Origin: Xanthobacteraceae bacterium
GTDB taxonomy: Bacteria; Pseudomonadota; Alphaproteobacteria; Rhizobiales; Xanthobacteraceae
DNA length: 64,000 bases
Direction of reading: 5' to 3'
Assembly: GCA_019746135.1 (NCBI GenBank)
Contig: JAIESI010000043.1
Coordinates: forward strand, 1 to 64,000
The notes below the pieces were generated by a model. That model was not told where the DNA came from. It did no database searches and worked only from the letters and a program-made list of their open reading frames with translations. Below, piece after piece: positions 37,227 to 46,436 of the stretch. Positions within the stretch are counted from its first letter, which is position 1. Each line of letters starts with the position of its first letter. Position numbers and translations under genes: made by a program.

Positions 37227-37331
37227 GTTGTTTCCTCCCGGCTGACAGTCCAATCTTATCCGCCGAAACGGCAAATTGCAGCCGCCACGGTCCACCGAAC
37301 CGCATAGAAAGCGAAACAAAGGAACCTCCCC

Positions 37332-38453
37332 GTGCCCGCATCCCCGCTTGCTCCGTTCAAGGCCGAAGTCGTCGGCAGCCTGTTGCGGCCCACGGCGATC
37401 CACGAGGCGCGGAGCGGCCGCGCGCAAGGGCGCGTCAGCGCCGACGAGCTGTGGGCGGTCGAGACGCGCGCGATCGACGACGCGGTGGCGCTGCAGCGCG
37501 ACACAGGCCTCAGGGTGTGCACCGACGGCGAGTTCCGCCGCCGGCACTGGTTCATGGATTTCATCGAGCGCATCGACGGCGTCGGCTTCGAAGGCTCGTT
37601 GCCGACGCGGTTTCACAACGAGGCCGGCGACATCGAGTTTGCGCCGCCGCGCGTGGTGGTCAAAGGCAAGCTGAAGCGGGTCCAGCCGCTCGCCGTGCAC
37701 CATTTCGCGGCGCTCAAGGGCGTCGCCGATCGCGCGGGGCTGGTCGCCAAACAGCCGATCCCGTCGCCGACGATCCTGCACTTCCGCGGCGGCCGCGCCG
37801 CGATCGACGAGACCGCCTACCCGGACATGGCGGAGTTCTTCGCCGACCTTGCCCGCGTCTATCGCGAGGAGATCGCGGCGCTCTATCAGGCCGGCTGCCG
37901 CTACGTGCAGATCGACGAGACCAACCTGCCGTTCCTGTGCGATCCGCAAATGCGCGACGGCGTGGTGAGGCGCGGCGACGACCCGGACGCCCTGCCTGCG
38001 ACCTACGTGGCGCTCTTGAACGAGTGCCTGCGCGAGGTGCCGGACGACATGGTCGTCGGCATGCACATGTGCCGCGGCAACCACGAAAGCAGCTGGGCCG
38101 CGGAGGGCGGCTACGATCCGGTGGCGGAGCTCGCCTTCAGCGCCATCGACGTCGATGCGCTGTTTCTCGAATACGACAGCCCGCGCGCCGGCACCTTCGC
38201 GCCGCTGAAGCATCTCGCCAAGAACAAGACCGCCGTGCTGGGTCTGGTCACGACCAAGAAGGGCAAACTCGAAACCAGGGACGAGATCAAGCGCCGGATC
38301 GAGGAGGCGGCCCGGATTGCGCCGATCGAGCAGCTTGCGCTGAGCCCGCAGTGCGGGTTTGCCAGCACGATCAGGGGCAATGCGCTGACGCCCGACGAGC
38401 AGCGGCGCAAGCTCGAGCTGGTGGTGGAGGTTGCGGGAGCGGTCTGGGGTTGA
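37332..38453 (+). CDS. Single-domain MetE-like methyltransferase, copy 5
   Basis: A 373-residue protein of the cobalamin-independent methionine synthase C-terminal (Meth_synt_2) family, half the length of real MetE. Zn ligands are visible: His and Cys in GMHMCRGNHE, Glu in FLEYDSPRAG and Cys in LSPQCGFAS. The Asp-Glu of the substrate pocket is QIDETN. The most divergent of the five copies in this window. Possible roles are core methionine synthase, thiol alkyltransferase, or an epoxyalkane:coenzyme M transferase-like enzyme (same fold and Zn site, ~377 residues, known from Xanthobacter). It is divergent from a TauD-type dioxygenase. Confidence 0.85.
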   Translation: MPASPLAPFKAEVVGSLLRPTAIHEARSGRAQGRVSADELWAVETRAIDDAVALQRDTGLRVCTDGEFRRRHWFMDFIERIDGVGFEGSLPTRFHNEAGDIEFAPPRVVVKGKLKRVQPLAVHHFAALKGVADRAGLVAKQPIPSPTILHFRGGRAAIDETAYPDMAEFFADLARVYREEIAALYQAGCRYVQIDETNLPFLCDPQMRDGVVRRGDDPDALPATYVALLNECLREVPDDMVVGMHMCRGNHESSWAAEGGYDPVAELAFSAIDVDALFLEYDSPRAGTFAPLKHLAKNKTAVLGLVTTKKGKLETRDEIKRRIEEAARIAPIEQLALSPQCGFASTIRGNALTPDEQRRKLELVVEVAGAVWG

Positions 38454-38470
38454 GAACAACCGCGCGGCAC

Positions 38471-38508
38471 GGTATTATATGAATTATCCGAATAATATGG
38501 ATTATTCG
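38471..38508 (+). promoter_or_regulatory. AT-rich promoter/operator of the phd-pemK locus
   Basis: A perfect palindrome CGAATAAT-ATGG-ATTATTCG (38489-38508) ends one base before the antitoxin ATG, preceded by a TATTATAT -10-like box. No Shine-Dalgarno fits, so the mRNA may be nearly leaderless. Placement fits autorepression by the Phd antitoxin. Confidence 0.65.
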
Positions 38509-38509
38509 C

Positions 38510-38773
38510 ATGAAGGTCTCGACGGCAGAATTCATCAAGAATTACGGGTCTTTGGCAGACAAGGCCCTGTCCGAGCCAGTGATCGTCACCAAGAACGGGC
38601 GCGACCGGTTGGTGATCATCTCGGCCGAGGAATATGCGAGGCTGAAGCGCCGCGACCGCCGTGTGGTGCGTCTTGAAGACTTCACCGACGAGGAGATGGC
38701 GCTGATCGCCAATGCCACGCCCTCGGCTGACGATGCAGATCTCGACGCCGAACTGAAAGACTGGAAGCCGTGA
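38510..38773 (+). CDS. Phd/YefM-family antitoxin
   Basis: An 87-residue antitoxin. The DNA-binding N-terminus is VSTAEFIKNYGSLADKALSE and the strand VIVTKNGRDRLVIISAEEYARL is diagnostic for Phd/YefM. The acidic C-terminus (SADDADLDAELKDWKP) should wrap the toxin. The operator lies directly upstream. The stop overlaps the GTG of the PemK-like toxin (GTGA). Confidence 0.9.
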   Translation: MKVSTAEFIKNYGSLADKALSEPVIVTKNGRDRLVIISAEEYARLKRRDRRVVRLEDFTDEEMALIANATPSADDADLDAELKDWKP

Positions 38774-39207
38774 ACTGGCCGGCCCCGCGGCCGGGCCTCG
38801 TCATCCGCTATTCGTATTTGTGGGAGCGCGAAGCGCGCCAAGGCCGCGAGGAGGGTGTGAAGGATCGCCCATGCGCGATAGTGCTGGTGCTGCTGCGCGA
38901 AGGCCAGCATCCCGTCGTCCGTGTGCTGCCCGTGACGCACGCGCCGCCGAAAGAGCCCGACGACGCTTTGGAGATTCCACAAGCGACGACGCAAAGGCTG
39001 GGGCTCGATGCCGGGCGTTCATGGGTGGTGCTGACCGAAGCCAACGATTTCATCTGGCCCGGTCCCGATCTGCGACCTGCAGTGAACGGTGATCTGTCGT
39101 CCGTCGTTTATGGGATGCTGCCGCCGGGTTTCATGCGCGTGCTGCGCGAACGACTGTTGCAGCAATGGCGGGACAAGCGGATGTCGGTCACCCAACGAAC
39201 CGAGTGA
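38770..39207 (+). CDS. PemK/MazF-like toxin
   Basis: A 145-residue protein with PGLVIRYSYLWEREA, KDRPCAIVLVLL and VRVLPVTHAPPKEPDD. These match the plasmid-maintenance PemK-like subfamily that pairs with AbrB- or Phd-type antitoxins; MazF-type proteins are sequence-specific mRNA endonucleases. This subfamily is longer than classical MazF (~110). It begins with GTG overlapping the antitoxin stop, and ends close to the convergent MFS gene. Confidence 0.82.
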   Translation: MNWPAPRPGLVIRYSYLWEREARQGREEGVKDRPCAIVLVLLREGQHPVVRVLPVTHAPPKEPDDALEIPQATTQRLGLDAGRSWVVLTEANDFIWPGPDLRPAVNGDLSSVVYGMLPPGFMRVLRERLLQQWRDKRMSVTQRTE

Positions 39208-39249
39208 CGACCATAGGTGGGGTTGGCAAGGCGTGACCTCCCGCCAACT

Positions 39250-40479
39250 CTAGCGACCCCTCATCAACCCCGACGGCGTCACGAAAATCATCAGATTGGC
39301 GACGACGATCGTGGCGGCGAGGAAATAGAACGCGGCCATGATGCCGTAGCGGTCGGCGAGGAGCCCGGCGCAGATCGGGCCGATCGCCGCGCCTGCGGCC
39401 TGCGCCCCGAACAGGATGCCGATGGCGCTGCCGGCGAGATCGGGCGGCGTCGCATCGAGCAGCCAGGCCTGCAGCACCGCGCGCACCGCGAACAGGAAGA
39501 AGCCCAGCACCGCGACCAGCACGACGAACCAGATCGTCCCGCCGGCGAAGATCATGGCGAGAAGGATCAGAGCCGTCATCGTCATGCTGGAGGTGACGAT
39601 CTGCCGGCGGCCGATGGTATCGGACAAATGGCCGGCGATCGGCGCCGCGGCAAATCCCGCGGCCTGGAGCGCGAACATGCACATGCCGATCCAAAGCGGC
39701 GAATAGCCCATATCGCGCGCGAGATAGACCGGCAGGAACGTCAGCAGCGCGCTTTGCGTCATGGTGCGGAAGGTCGAGCCGACCGACAACGTGACCACCG
39801 CGCGGTCGGTCAGCAGCGATGCGAATGCGCCAAGACGCTGGGCACTGCCGCCGGCGGGCTTCTTCGCCGCGGCTGGCGCAGCGCCCTTCTCGTTCGATCG
39901 ACGCCCGATGTAGACGAGGATCAGCACCGACATCACGACGCCGGGCACCACGTTGATGAGAACCACATCGCGCCAGCTCAAGATTGTCAGCAGGGCACCG
40001 ACGGCGAGCGGCGCGAGCGCATCGCCCACGTTGGCGCCCATGCTGTGAAACGACATCACCAGGCCCTTGCGCTCGGGAAAGCGTCCGGCGAGCCACGGGA
40101 TCGCGGTCGGGTGCCACAGGTTGTTGCCGACGCCGACCATCGCGGCGCAGGCCAGCATCATCCAGTAGACGTGCGAAAATCCCATCACCAGGTAGGGAAA
40201 CCCGACCCAGAACAGCGACACGGCCATCAGCAGGCCTTTGCGGCCCACCGTGTCGACGAATATCCCGCCGGGGATGTTGGCGATCGCGCCGGCCGCGAAC
40301 TGGAAGGTCAGGATCGAGCCGATCTCGGTGTAGCTCAGCCCAAGCTCGGAGCCGATGAGCGGCAGCAGCAGGTAGAACGTGGCCGGGTACCAGTGCGTCA
40401 GGGCGTGGCCGATGCTGACGACCCAAACCTCCTGAAACGAGCGCTTTGGCGCGCCCGCCCCGACCTCCATCGCCGTCAT
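39250..40479 (-). CDS. MFS transporter
   Basis: A ~409-residue permease with 12 hydrophobic segments. The MFS motif A-like loop after TM2 reads GGIFVDTVGRKGLLM and the second-half counterpart is GHLSDTIGRRQIV. N-terminal half: IGHALTHWYPATFYLLLPLIG. Substrate cannot be read from sequence; similarity to the fosmidomycin-resistance/oxalate-type group is only an impression. The start was set at 40479 (MTAMEVGAGAPKRSF); the 59 upstream codons in the ORF track read as unrelated sequence. It lies between two toxin-antitoxin loci. Confidence 0.85.
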   Translation of the reverse strand: MTAMEVGAGAPKRSFQEVWVVSIGHALTHWYPATFYLLLPLIGSELGLSYTEIGSILTFQFAAGAIANIPGGIFVDTVGRKGLLMAVSLFWVGFPYLVMGFSHVYWMMLACAAMVGVGNNLWHPTAIPWLAGRFPERKGLVMSFHSMGANVGDALAPLAVGALLTILSWRDVVLINVVPGVVMSVLILVYIGRRSNEKGAAPAAAKKPAGGSAQRLGAFASLLTDRAVVTLSVGSTFRTMTQSALLTFLPVYLARDMGYSPLWIGMCMFALQAAGFAAAPIAGHLSDTIGRRQIVTSSMTMTALILLAMIFAGGTIWFVVLVAVLGFFLFAVRAVLQAWLLDATPPDLAGSAIGILFGAQAAGAAIGPICAGLLADRYGIMAAFYFLAATIVVANLMIFVTPSGLMRGR

Positions 40480-40709
40480 CGAAGTGCCCTTAGCCCAGCG
40501 TTTCCCACCTGTTGTTTTGCTGCCGGTGGTTGCCGGTCCCGGTGGTGGGCTTTGTCTACGGCTGCCAGCCGGACGAAGCAATCTTTGCGATGCAAGGTCG
40601 CCATGTTGAAACGGGAAGTGCGTGGGTTGAGCGCACAGCGAAACCCCACGCTGCATTGACCGAACGTGTGCGTCGCGCCGGTCGGCACCTTGACTTCGAG
40701 CCTGTCTGA

Positions 40710-40722
40710 GCTACATTGTAGC
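40710..40722 (+). promoter_or_regulatory. Small palindrome upstream of dinJ
   Basis: GCTAC-ATT-GTAGC lies about 18 bases before the DinJ ATG, just ahead of the AGAAAAGG ribosome site. Position fits an operator for the RelB/DinJ-type antitoxin. Confidence 0.4.
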
Positions 40723-40740
40723 CCAGAAAAGGTCATTGAA

Positions 40741-41004
40741 ATGGCAGAGAATTCCGTTGTCCGCGCCAGAATCGACGAGCGTATCAAGGATGAAGCCGCC
40801 GCCGTGCTGGCGGCCATGGGACTCACCGTGTCCGATGCGTTCCGCCTGCTGATGGTTCGCATCGCCAAGGACAAGGCGCTTCCGTTCGAGCCACTGGTCC
40901 CGAACGCAGAAACGATCGAAGCGATGAAGGCCGCGCGGCGCGGCGAGGTCGTCAAGGCCGGCCCGCCCGACAAGCTGCTGTCGCGCCTGAATGCGGACGA
41001 TTAG
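40741..41004 (+). CDS. RelB/DinJ-family antitoxin
   Basis: An 87-residue ribbon-helix-helix antitoxin. The N-terminus SVVRARIDERIKDEAAAVLA and GLTVSDAFRLLMVRIAKD are the RelB/DinJ signature, followed by KALPFEPLVPNAETI. The ATG at 40741 follows AAAAGG. The gene overlaps the YafQ-type toxin by 14 bp. It should repress its own promoter together with the toxin. Confidence 0.9.
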   Translation: MAENSVVRARIDERIKDEAAAVLAAMGLTVSDAFRLLMVRIAKDKALPFEPLVPNAETIEAMKAARRGEVVKAGPPDKLLSRLNADD

Positions 41005-41272
41005 CTACACCAACCGCTTCAAACGCGACTACAAGCGCGAGAAGGCCGGTCGCCACGGCCAGATGCTCGACGCCGACCTGATGCAGGTCGTCAACATGCT
41101 TGCCGCCGACACGCTGCTGCCGAGAAGGAATTTCGACCATCCGCTCTCCGGCGAATGGAGCGATCACCGCGACTGCCACATCAAGCCGGACCTGGTGCTG
41201 ATCTATCGCAAGCCGGACAAGGTCAACCTGGTGCTTGTACGGCTTGGCTCGCACAGCGAATTGGGGTTGTGA
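40991..41272 (+). CDS. YafQ-family mRNA interferase toxin
   Basis: A 93-residue RelE-superfamily ribonuclease. YafQ markers are SYTNRFKRDYKREKAG, LPRRNFDHPLSGEWSDHRDC and CHIKPDLVLIYRKPDK. The His and Asp of the active site (HPLSGEW, HIKPDL) are present, so the toxin looks functional. YafQ cleaves mRNA on the ribosome at in-frame codons. It pairs with the DinJ-type gene immediately upstream. Confidence 0.9.
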   Translation: MRTISYTNRFKRDYKREKAGRHGQMLDADLMQVVNMLAADTLLPRRNFDHPLSGEWSDHRDCHIKPDLVLIYRKPDKVNLVLVRLGSHSELGL

Positions 41273-41363
41273 ACGGTGAAGTTTTGTGGGGTTAGCCGAG
41301 GTGTAATCCGCCTGCTAGTGTAGTTGTCATCATGGCGTTCCAAAAAAGCCGCCGCGAACGAGC

Positions 41364-41851
<488 letters not shown>

Positions 41852-41997
41852 GAAACTCCGGGCAAGCGCATCCGCCATCAACAATGGCTACGGCGCAAAC
41901 TTCCGTTTGGTAGACTGTTCGTGGGCACGGCACTGCGCGCCTTCGCCTACCTGACGCTTGCTTCCAGGCGTCGATGCAGGGCGGCTTGGCGCCGCAG

Positions 41998-42477
41998 TCA
42001 CTCCACGAACGCGGCCAGGCTTGCGAGCGAAGACCGGATGCCCGCGTCGTGGTCGGCAGGCTCGATCCCCCGCGGCGCGTTCTCGACCAGAATCGTGACC
42101 CTGGTGCCGTCCGGCACCGGCTCGAACGATGTCGTCATCCGCATGGTCCCGGCGAACTGGGGATCGTCCGACACAAAGTCGACCTCCTCGACGATCTTCT
42201 GATCGGCGACGAGCGTCACGAAGCGGCCGGTGAAGGCATCGGACCGTTCCGACGTCTTGCCGTGCACGCCAGGACCGGCATCGACATAGTCGAGCGCCAT
42301 CCGGTAGCCGCCGCCCTCGCGCGGATCGAATGTGAAGATGCGGGCGGTCATGCCTTCCGGCCGGCGCCACGCCGCGATGGCCGCTGGATCGAGGAACGCC
42401 CGATAGACGGACGGCGGCGGCGCCTTGATCACCCGCGAGACGCGAAGCGGCTCGTCGCTGGCGGCGGCGGTGGCCAC
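41998..42477 (-). CDS. SRPBCC (AHSA1/START-like) protein
   Basis: A 159-residue ligand-binding helix-grip protein. Family features are VSRVIKAPPPSVYRAFLDPA near the start, FTFDPREGGGYRMAL in the middle and a C-terminal helix RSSLASLAAFVE. Members occur with ArsR-type regulators or alone; ligand unknown. It is immediately downstream of ispG on the same strand (6 bp gap), so likely co-transcribed. Confidence 0.82.
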   Translation of the reverse strand: MATAAASDEPLRVSRVIKAPPPSVYRAFLDPAAIAAWRRPEGMTARIFTFDPREGGGYRMALDYVDAGPGVHGKTSERSDAFTGRFVTLVADQKIVEEVDFVSDDPQFAGTMRMTTSFEPVPDGTRVTILVENAPRGIEPADHDAGIRSSLASLAAFVE

Positions 42478-42483
42478 GCGATG

Positions 42484-43737
42484 CTACTCCGCCGCGGTCC
42501 GCCCCGCCCCGCCGACGCCATACCGGCGATCAATGTAATCGATCACCAGCTTCTGGAAATCCTGCGCCACGGTCGGGCCGCGCAGCGTCACCGCCTTCTT
42601 GCCGTCGATGAACACGGGCGCCGCCGGCGCCTCGCCGGTGCCGGGCAGCGAGATGCCGATGTCGGCGTGCTTGCTCTCGCCCGGGCCGTTGACGATGCAG
42701 CCCATCACCGCGACGTTGAGCCCCTCGACGCCGGGATACTTCTTCTTCCACTCCGGCATCGACTCGCGGATGAACGCCTGGATCGAGCCGGCGAGCTCCT
42801 GGAACGTGGTCGAGGTGGTGCGGCCGCAGCCCGGGCAGGCCGCGACCAGCGGCACGAAGGTGCGGAAACCCATGGTCTGCAGGATCTCCTGCGCGACCTT
42901 CACCTCGAGCGTGCGGTCGCCGCCGGGCTCGGGCGTGAGCGAGACGCGGATGGTGTCGCCGATGCCCTGCTGCAGCAGGATGCCGAGCGCCGACGCGGAC
43001 GCGACGATGCCCTTCGATCCCATGCCGGCTTCGGTGAGGCCGAGATGGATGGCGTAGTCGGAGCGCTTGCCGAGGTCGGCATAGACCAGCACCAGGTCCT
43101 GCACCGACGACACTTTCGCCGAGAGAATGATGCGGTCGCGCGGCAGGCCGATTTCCTCGGCGCGCGCGGCCGACAGCAGCGCCGACTGGATCATGGCCTC
43201 GCGGGTGATCTCGCGTGCTTCCTTGGGCTGGTTGGACTTCGAGTTCTCGTCCATCAGGTGCGTCAGCAGCTCCTGGTCGAGCGAGCCCCAGTTGGCGCCG
43301 ATCCGCACTGGCTTCCCATGCTTGATCGCCATCTCGACGATGGCGGAGAACTGGCGGTCCTTCTTGTCCTTGAAGCCGACATTGCCGGGATTGATGCGGT
43401 ACTTGTCGAGCGCCTCGGCGCAGCCCGGATGGTCGGCAAGGAGCTTGTGGCCGATGTAGTGGAAATCGCCGACGATCGGCACGTCGCAGCCGATCTTGAG
43501 CAGCCGCTCCTTGATCTTCGGCACGGCGGCCGCGGCCTCGTCGCGGTCGACGGTGATGCGGACGATCTCGGAACCGGCGTTGGCCAGCGCCGCCACCTGC
43601 CGCACGGTCGAATCGACGTCGGCGGTGTCGGTGTTGGTCATCGACTGCACCACGATGGGGGCGCCGCCGCCGACCGTCACATTCCCGACCCTGACCGCCA
43701 CCGACTGGCGCCGCGGCTGTATTCCGGCATCAAGCAT
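42484..43737 (-). CDS. ispG: 4-hydroxy-3-methylbut-2-enyl-diphosphate synthase
   Basis: Penultimate MEP-pathway enzyme, converting MEcPP to HMBPP with a [4Fe-4S] cluster; 417 residues. The N-terminal barrel shows [20 protein letters not shown] and RINPGNVGF. Cluster cysteines are in [11 protein letters not shown] and in [17 protein letters not shown]. The start [15 protein letters not shown] at 43737 follows GGAGAGGG; the ORF track extends to 43914 without need. It feeds isoprenoid units to the polyprenyl synthase seen at 30 kb. Confidence 0.95.
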   Translation of the reverse strand: MLDAGIQPRRQSVAVRVGNVTVGGGAPIVVQSMTNTDTADVDSTVRQVAALANAGSEIVRITVDRDEAAAAVPKIKERLLKIGCDVPIVGDFHYIGHKLLADHPGCAEALDKYRINPGNVGFKDKKDRQFSAIVEMAIKHGKPVRIGANWGSLDQELLTHLMDENSKSNQPKEAREITREAMIQSALLSAARAEEIGLPRDRIILSAKVSSVQDLVLVYADLGKRSDYAIHLGLTEAGMGSKGIVASASALGILLQQGIGDTIRVSLTPEPGGDRTLEVKVAQEILQTMGFRTFVPLVAACPGCGRTTSTTFQELAGSIQAFIRESMPEWKKKYPGVEGLNVAVMGCIVNGPGESKHADIGISLPGTGEAPAAPVFIDGKKAVTLRGPTVAQDFQKLVIDYIDRRYGVGGAGRTAAE

Positions 43738-43855
43738 TGGAACCCTCTCCTGACAGGCCTGATATAGCCCGATCGCGGCACAAATTTCACCTCCCCCGAT
43801 CGAATTCAGGCCCCCACCTCGACCCTTGTTTTCAGGGTCAAGGCTCAGGTCCGCT

Positions 43856-44758
43856 TCATTTCGGCCGGTTGACGAGGATGAGACCCCCGGCCACCAGCGC
43901 CACCGCCAGGGCAAAAGCCGGCGTGAGCGGCTCCCCCAGCAGGAAATGCCCGGCCGCCACCCCGAACAGCGGCGTCAGAAAGGTGAAGGCCGAAAGCCGG
44001 CTCGCCGAGAACTTCACGATCAGGGCGAACCACAGGCTGAACGTGGTTCCGATCACGACCGTCTGGTAGGCGAGCGAGCCGAGCGCGACCGCGGACGGCA
44101 TGGCCGTGATGCGCTCTCCGAACACCAAGGCACCGGCGCCCACGATCGGCACGCAGAGCACGATCTGGTAGAGCAGCGTCTTCTCCGGCGAGATGCGCGC
44201 AAGCGAGCTCGCCTTGATCACCAGCGTGGTCGCGGCCCAGGCCGCGGCCGCGCCCGCCATCATCAGGTCGCCGACGAGCTGGTGCGGCGAGGACGCGGGC
44301 GCCGGCACGCCGAAAGCGACCACCATGCCGGCGAAGGCCAGCAGCAGTCCGGCCCACTGCATGACGCCGAAGCGGTCGCCCGGGAACAGCCACCGCGCGC
44401 CCAGCACGACGAAGAACGGTGCGAGATAGATGAACAGCACCGCACGCGACGCGGTGGTGTAGACGAGCCCGCGATAGATCAGCAGGAACTCGACGCCGAA
44501 CAGCACACCGGCAACGACGCCCGCGGTCAGCGTTCCGTCGCGCGCCAGCACCGGCAGGCCGCGCCAACGCATGATGCCGAGCACGATGAGCATGCCGAGG
44601 CCCGAGCGGATCGCGCACTGAATGAGCGGCGGCACACCCTCGAGGATCGCGAGCTTGACCATCGGCTGGTTGAAGCCCCAGGCGAGGCACAGCAGCACCG
44701 TGAGCGCCATATGGGCGGCGTCGAGCGGCCGGGTGTGGCTGGCGGGGACGGAGGTCAT
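43856..44758 (-). CDS. EamA-family (DMT) exporter
   Basis: A 300-residue integral membrane protein with ten predicted segments in two EamA repeats: [20 protein letters not shown] starts the first and [20 protein letters not shown] the second. The conserved [19 protein letters not shown] motif near the C-terminus is typical of RhaT/YdcZ-like metabolite exporters. Substrate unknown. Confidence 0.88.
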   Translation of the reverse strand: MTSVPASHTRPLDAAHMALTVLLCLAWGFNQPMVKLAILEGVPPLIQCAIRSGLGMLIVLGIMRWRGLPVLARDGTLTAGVVAGVLFGVEFLLIYRGLVYTTASRAVLFIYLAPFFVVLGARWLFPGDRFGVMQWAGLLLAFAGMVVAFGVPAPASSPHQLVGDLMMAGAAAAWAATTLVIKASSLARISPEKTLLYQIVLCVPIVGAGALVFGERITAMPSAVALGSLAYQTVVIGTTFSLWFALIVKFSASRLSAFTFLTPLFGVAAGHFLLGEPLTPAFALAVALVAGGLILVNRPK

Positions 44759-44944
44759 GGGTGCGAACGGGATGATTGCAGTTGGCGCAGTGTTCGAATT
44801 TTCGCGAGGGGAGCGCCACGTCCCCTTCCCCGCTTGCGGGCGGGGTTATCGCGTATGGCGCAACACGGGTGGTGCGCCGCCCGAGGAGGAAGCGCACCGC
44901 TCGTGCGGTTGGAGCTGCGTGCGACCACGAGCATCGTCACGAAG

Positions 44945-45439
44945 TCACGTCACGTGTTCGTGCTTCTGGCAGTGTGCGCAGACGCCGGAGATCTCGATCA
45001 CCGGCGCCTTCGGCGCAAAGCCCGCGGCGCGCGCGGCGGATTTGAGCTGATCGGCGACGGCGGCCGACGGCGCCTCGCCGACCGCGCCGCAATGCTCGCA
45101 GATCAGGAACACGATCATCTCGCCGCTCTCGTGCCGGCTGACACAGGCGACGAAGGCGTTGCGGCTCTCGATCCGATGCACGAGGCCGTTGTCGCGGAGA
45201 AAATCCAGCGCCCGGTAGATCGTGATCGGCGCCGGCCGCGTTCCATCGGCCGCGGCACGGTCCATGATCTCGTAGGCGCCGAGCGGCTTGTGGCTCCCGA
45301 GCAGCACCTCCAGCACCTGGCGGCGGATCGGCGTCAGCCGCTGCGAGCGCTGGGCGCACAGCGCCTCGGCATGCGCCAGCGCGTCGGCGGTGCAGCGCTC
45401 GTGATCGTGGTCGGGGGCGTGGAAAACCGGCTGCGGCAT
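44945..45439 (-). CDS. zur: Fur-family regulator, Zur-like
   Basis: A ~164-residue zinc-dependent repressor. The winged helix shows RLTPIRRQVLEVLLGSHKPL and ITIYRALDFLRDNGLVHRIE. The metal sites are ICEHCGAVGE and GVCAHCQKHEH, the structural CxxC pairs of Zur/Fur. The His-rich start (HAPDHDHERC) and the early Cys are more Zur- than Fur-like, so zinc homeostasis is the likely role. The start is uncertain: MPQPVF at 45439 is preferred, while the ORF track begins at 45490. A candidate operator lies upstream. Confidence 0.8.
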   Translation of the reverse strand: MPQPVFHAPDHDHERCTADALAHAEALCAQRSQRLTPIRRQVLEVLLGSHKPLGAYEIMDRAAADGTRPAPITIYRALDFLRDNGLVHRIESRNAFVACVSRHESGEMIVFLICEHCGAVGEAPSAAVADQLKSAARAAGFAPKAPVIEISGVCAHCQKHEHVT

Positions 45440-45551
45440 GCGGATGACATAAGCTCGAACGTGCGGCTTGCGAACATAGCAGTGAGCCAACCCAATTGCG
45501 TCCGAAGATGGCCGCTCGCATGGCGCTCACGCCGGTGGCGCAGCGCTCATT

Positions 45552-45579
45552 TTGCTGTTGCAATGCAACATTACAATCG
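45552..45579. promoter_or_regulatory. Candidate Zur operator
   Basis: TGTTGCAATGCAACATTACA contains the perfect dyad GTTGC-AAT-GCAAC and, on the minus strand, reads TGTAATGTTGCATTGCAACA, resembling the AT-rich bacterial Zur boxes. It lies in the divergent region between zur and the hydroxybutyrate dehydrogenase gene. Confidence 0.35.
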
Positions 45580-45653
45580 CCACCTTCCGAGATGAGCTCC
45601 ATAGGAGCCGTCGCCGTGAGGGCGGACCCACACCATTTCATAAGGCATCTCAA

Positions 45654-46436
45654 ATGCTTAAAGGGAAAAACGCAGTCGTCACCGGCTCCACCTCGGGCAT
45701 CGGTCTCGGCATCGCCCGTGCCTTCGCCAAGGATGGCGCCAATGTGCTGATCAATGGTTTTGGCGCTGCCGCCGACATCGAGAAGGAGCGCGCCGGCATC
45801 GAAAAGGAATTCGGCGTGAAGGCGATCTATTCGGGCGCCGACATGACCAAGCCCGCCGAGATCGCGGCGATGATCAAGACCGCGGAAACGCAACTCGGCT
45901 CCTGCGACATCCTCGTGAACAATGCCGGCATCCAATATGTCGCGCCGATCGAGGAATTCCCGGTCGAGAAATGGGACCAGATCATCGCGATCAATCTCTC
46001 GTCCGCGTTCCATTCGATCCGCGCCGCGGTGCCCGGCATGAAGGCGCGCAAATGGGGCCGCATCATCATGACGGCATCGGCGCACTCGCTGGTCGCCTCG
46101 CCGTTCAAGGTCGCCTACGTGTCGGCGAAGCACGGCATCGCCGGCATGACCAAGACGGTCGCGCTCGAGCTCGCGACCTTCGGCGTCACGTGCAACTGCA
46201 TCTCGCCGGGCTATGTCTGGACACCGCTGGTCGAAAAGCAGATCCCCGACACGATGAAAGCGCGCAACATGACCGCCGAACAGGTCAAGCGCGACGTGCT
46301 GCTGGCCGCCCAGCCCACCAAGGAATTCGTCACCGTCGATCAGGTGGCGTCGCTCGCGCTCTATCTCACCTCGGACGCGGCCGCCTCGATCACGGGGGCC
46401 AACATCTCCATCGACGGAGGCTGGACCGCCGAGTGA
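45654..46436 (+). CDS. bdhA: 3-hydroxybutyrate dehydrogenase
   Basis: A 260-residue NAD-dependent SDR oxidising (R)-3-hydroxybutyrate to acetoacetate, a late step of PHB use. Cofactor loop TGSTSGIGLGIARAF, NNAGIQYVAPIEEFP (the BdhA-specific substrate segment), and catalytic Ser and Tyr-x-x-x-Lys in MTASAHSLVAS and AYVSAKHG. The ATG at 45654 with AAGG upstream was chosen; the ORF track starts 34 codons earlier. It pairs functionally with phaA, phaB and phaR at 20 kb. The stop overlaps the patatin gene by one base. Confidence 0.92.
   Translation: MLKGKNAVVTGSTSGIGLGIARAFAKDGANVLINGFGAAADIEKERAGIEKEFGVKAIYSGADMTKPAEIAAMIKTAETQLGSCDILVNNAGIQYVAPIEEFPVEKWDQIIAINLSSAFHSIRAAVPGMKARKWGRIIMTASAHSLVASPFKVAYVSAKHGIAGMTKTVALELATFGVTCNCISPGYVWTPLVEKQIPDTMKARNMTAEQVKRDVLLAAQPTKEFVTVDQVASLALYLTSDAAASITGANISIDGGWTAE

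Noticed and set aside
36345-38459. 704-residue ORF joining the dioxygenase with upstream antisense
   Set aside because: The dioxygenase ends naturally at a start at 37226; the remainder is antisense to the MetE-like gene.
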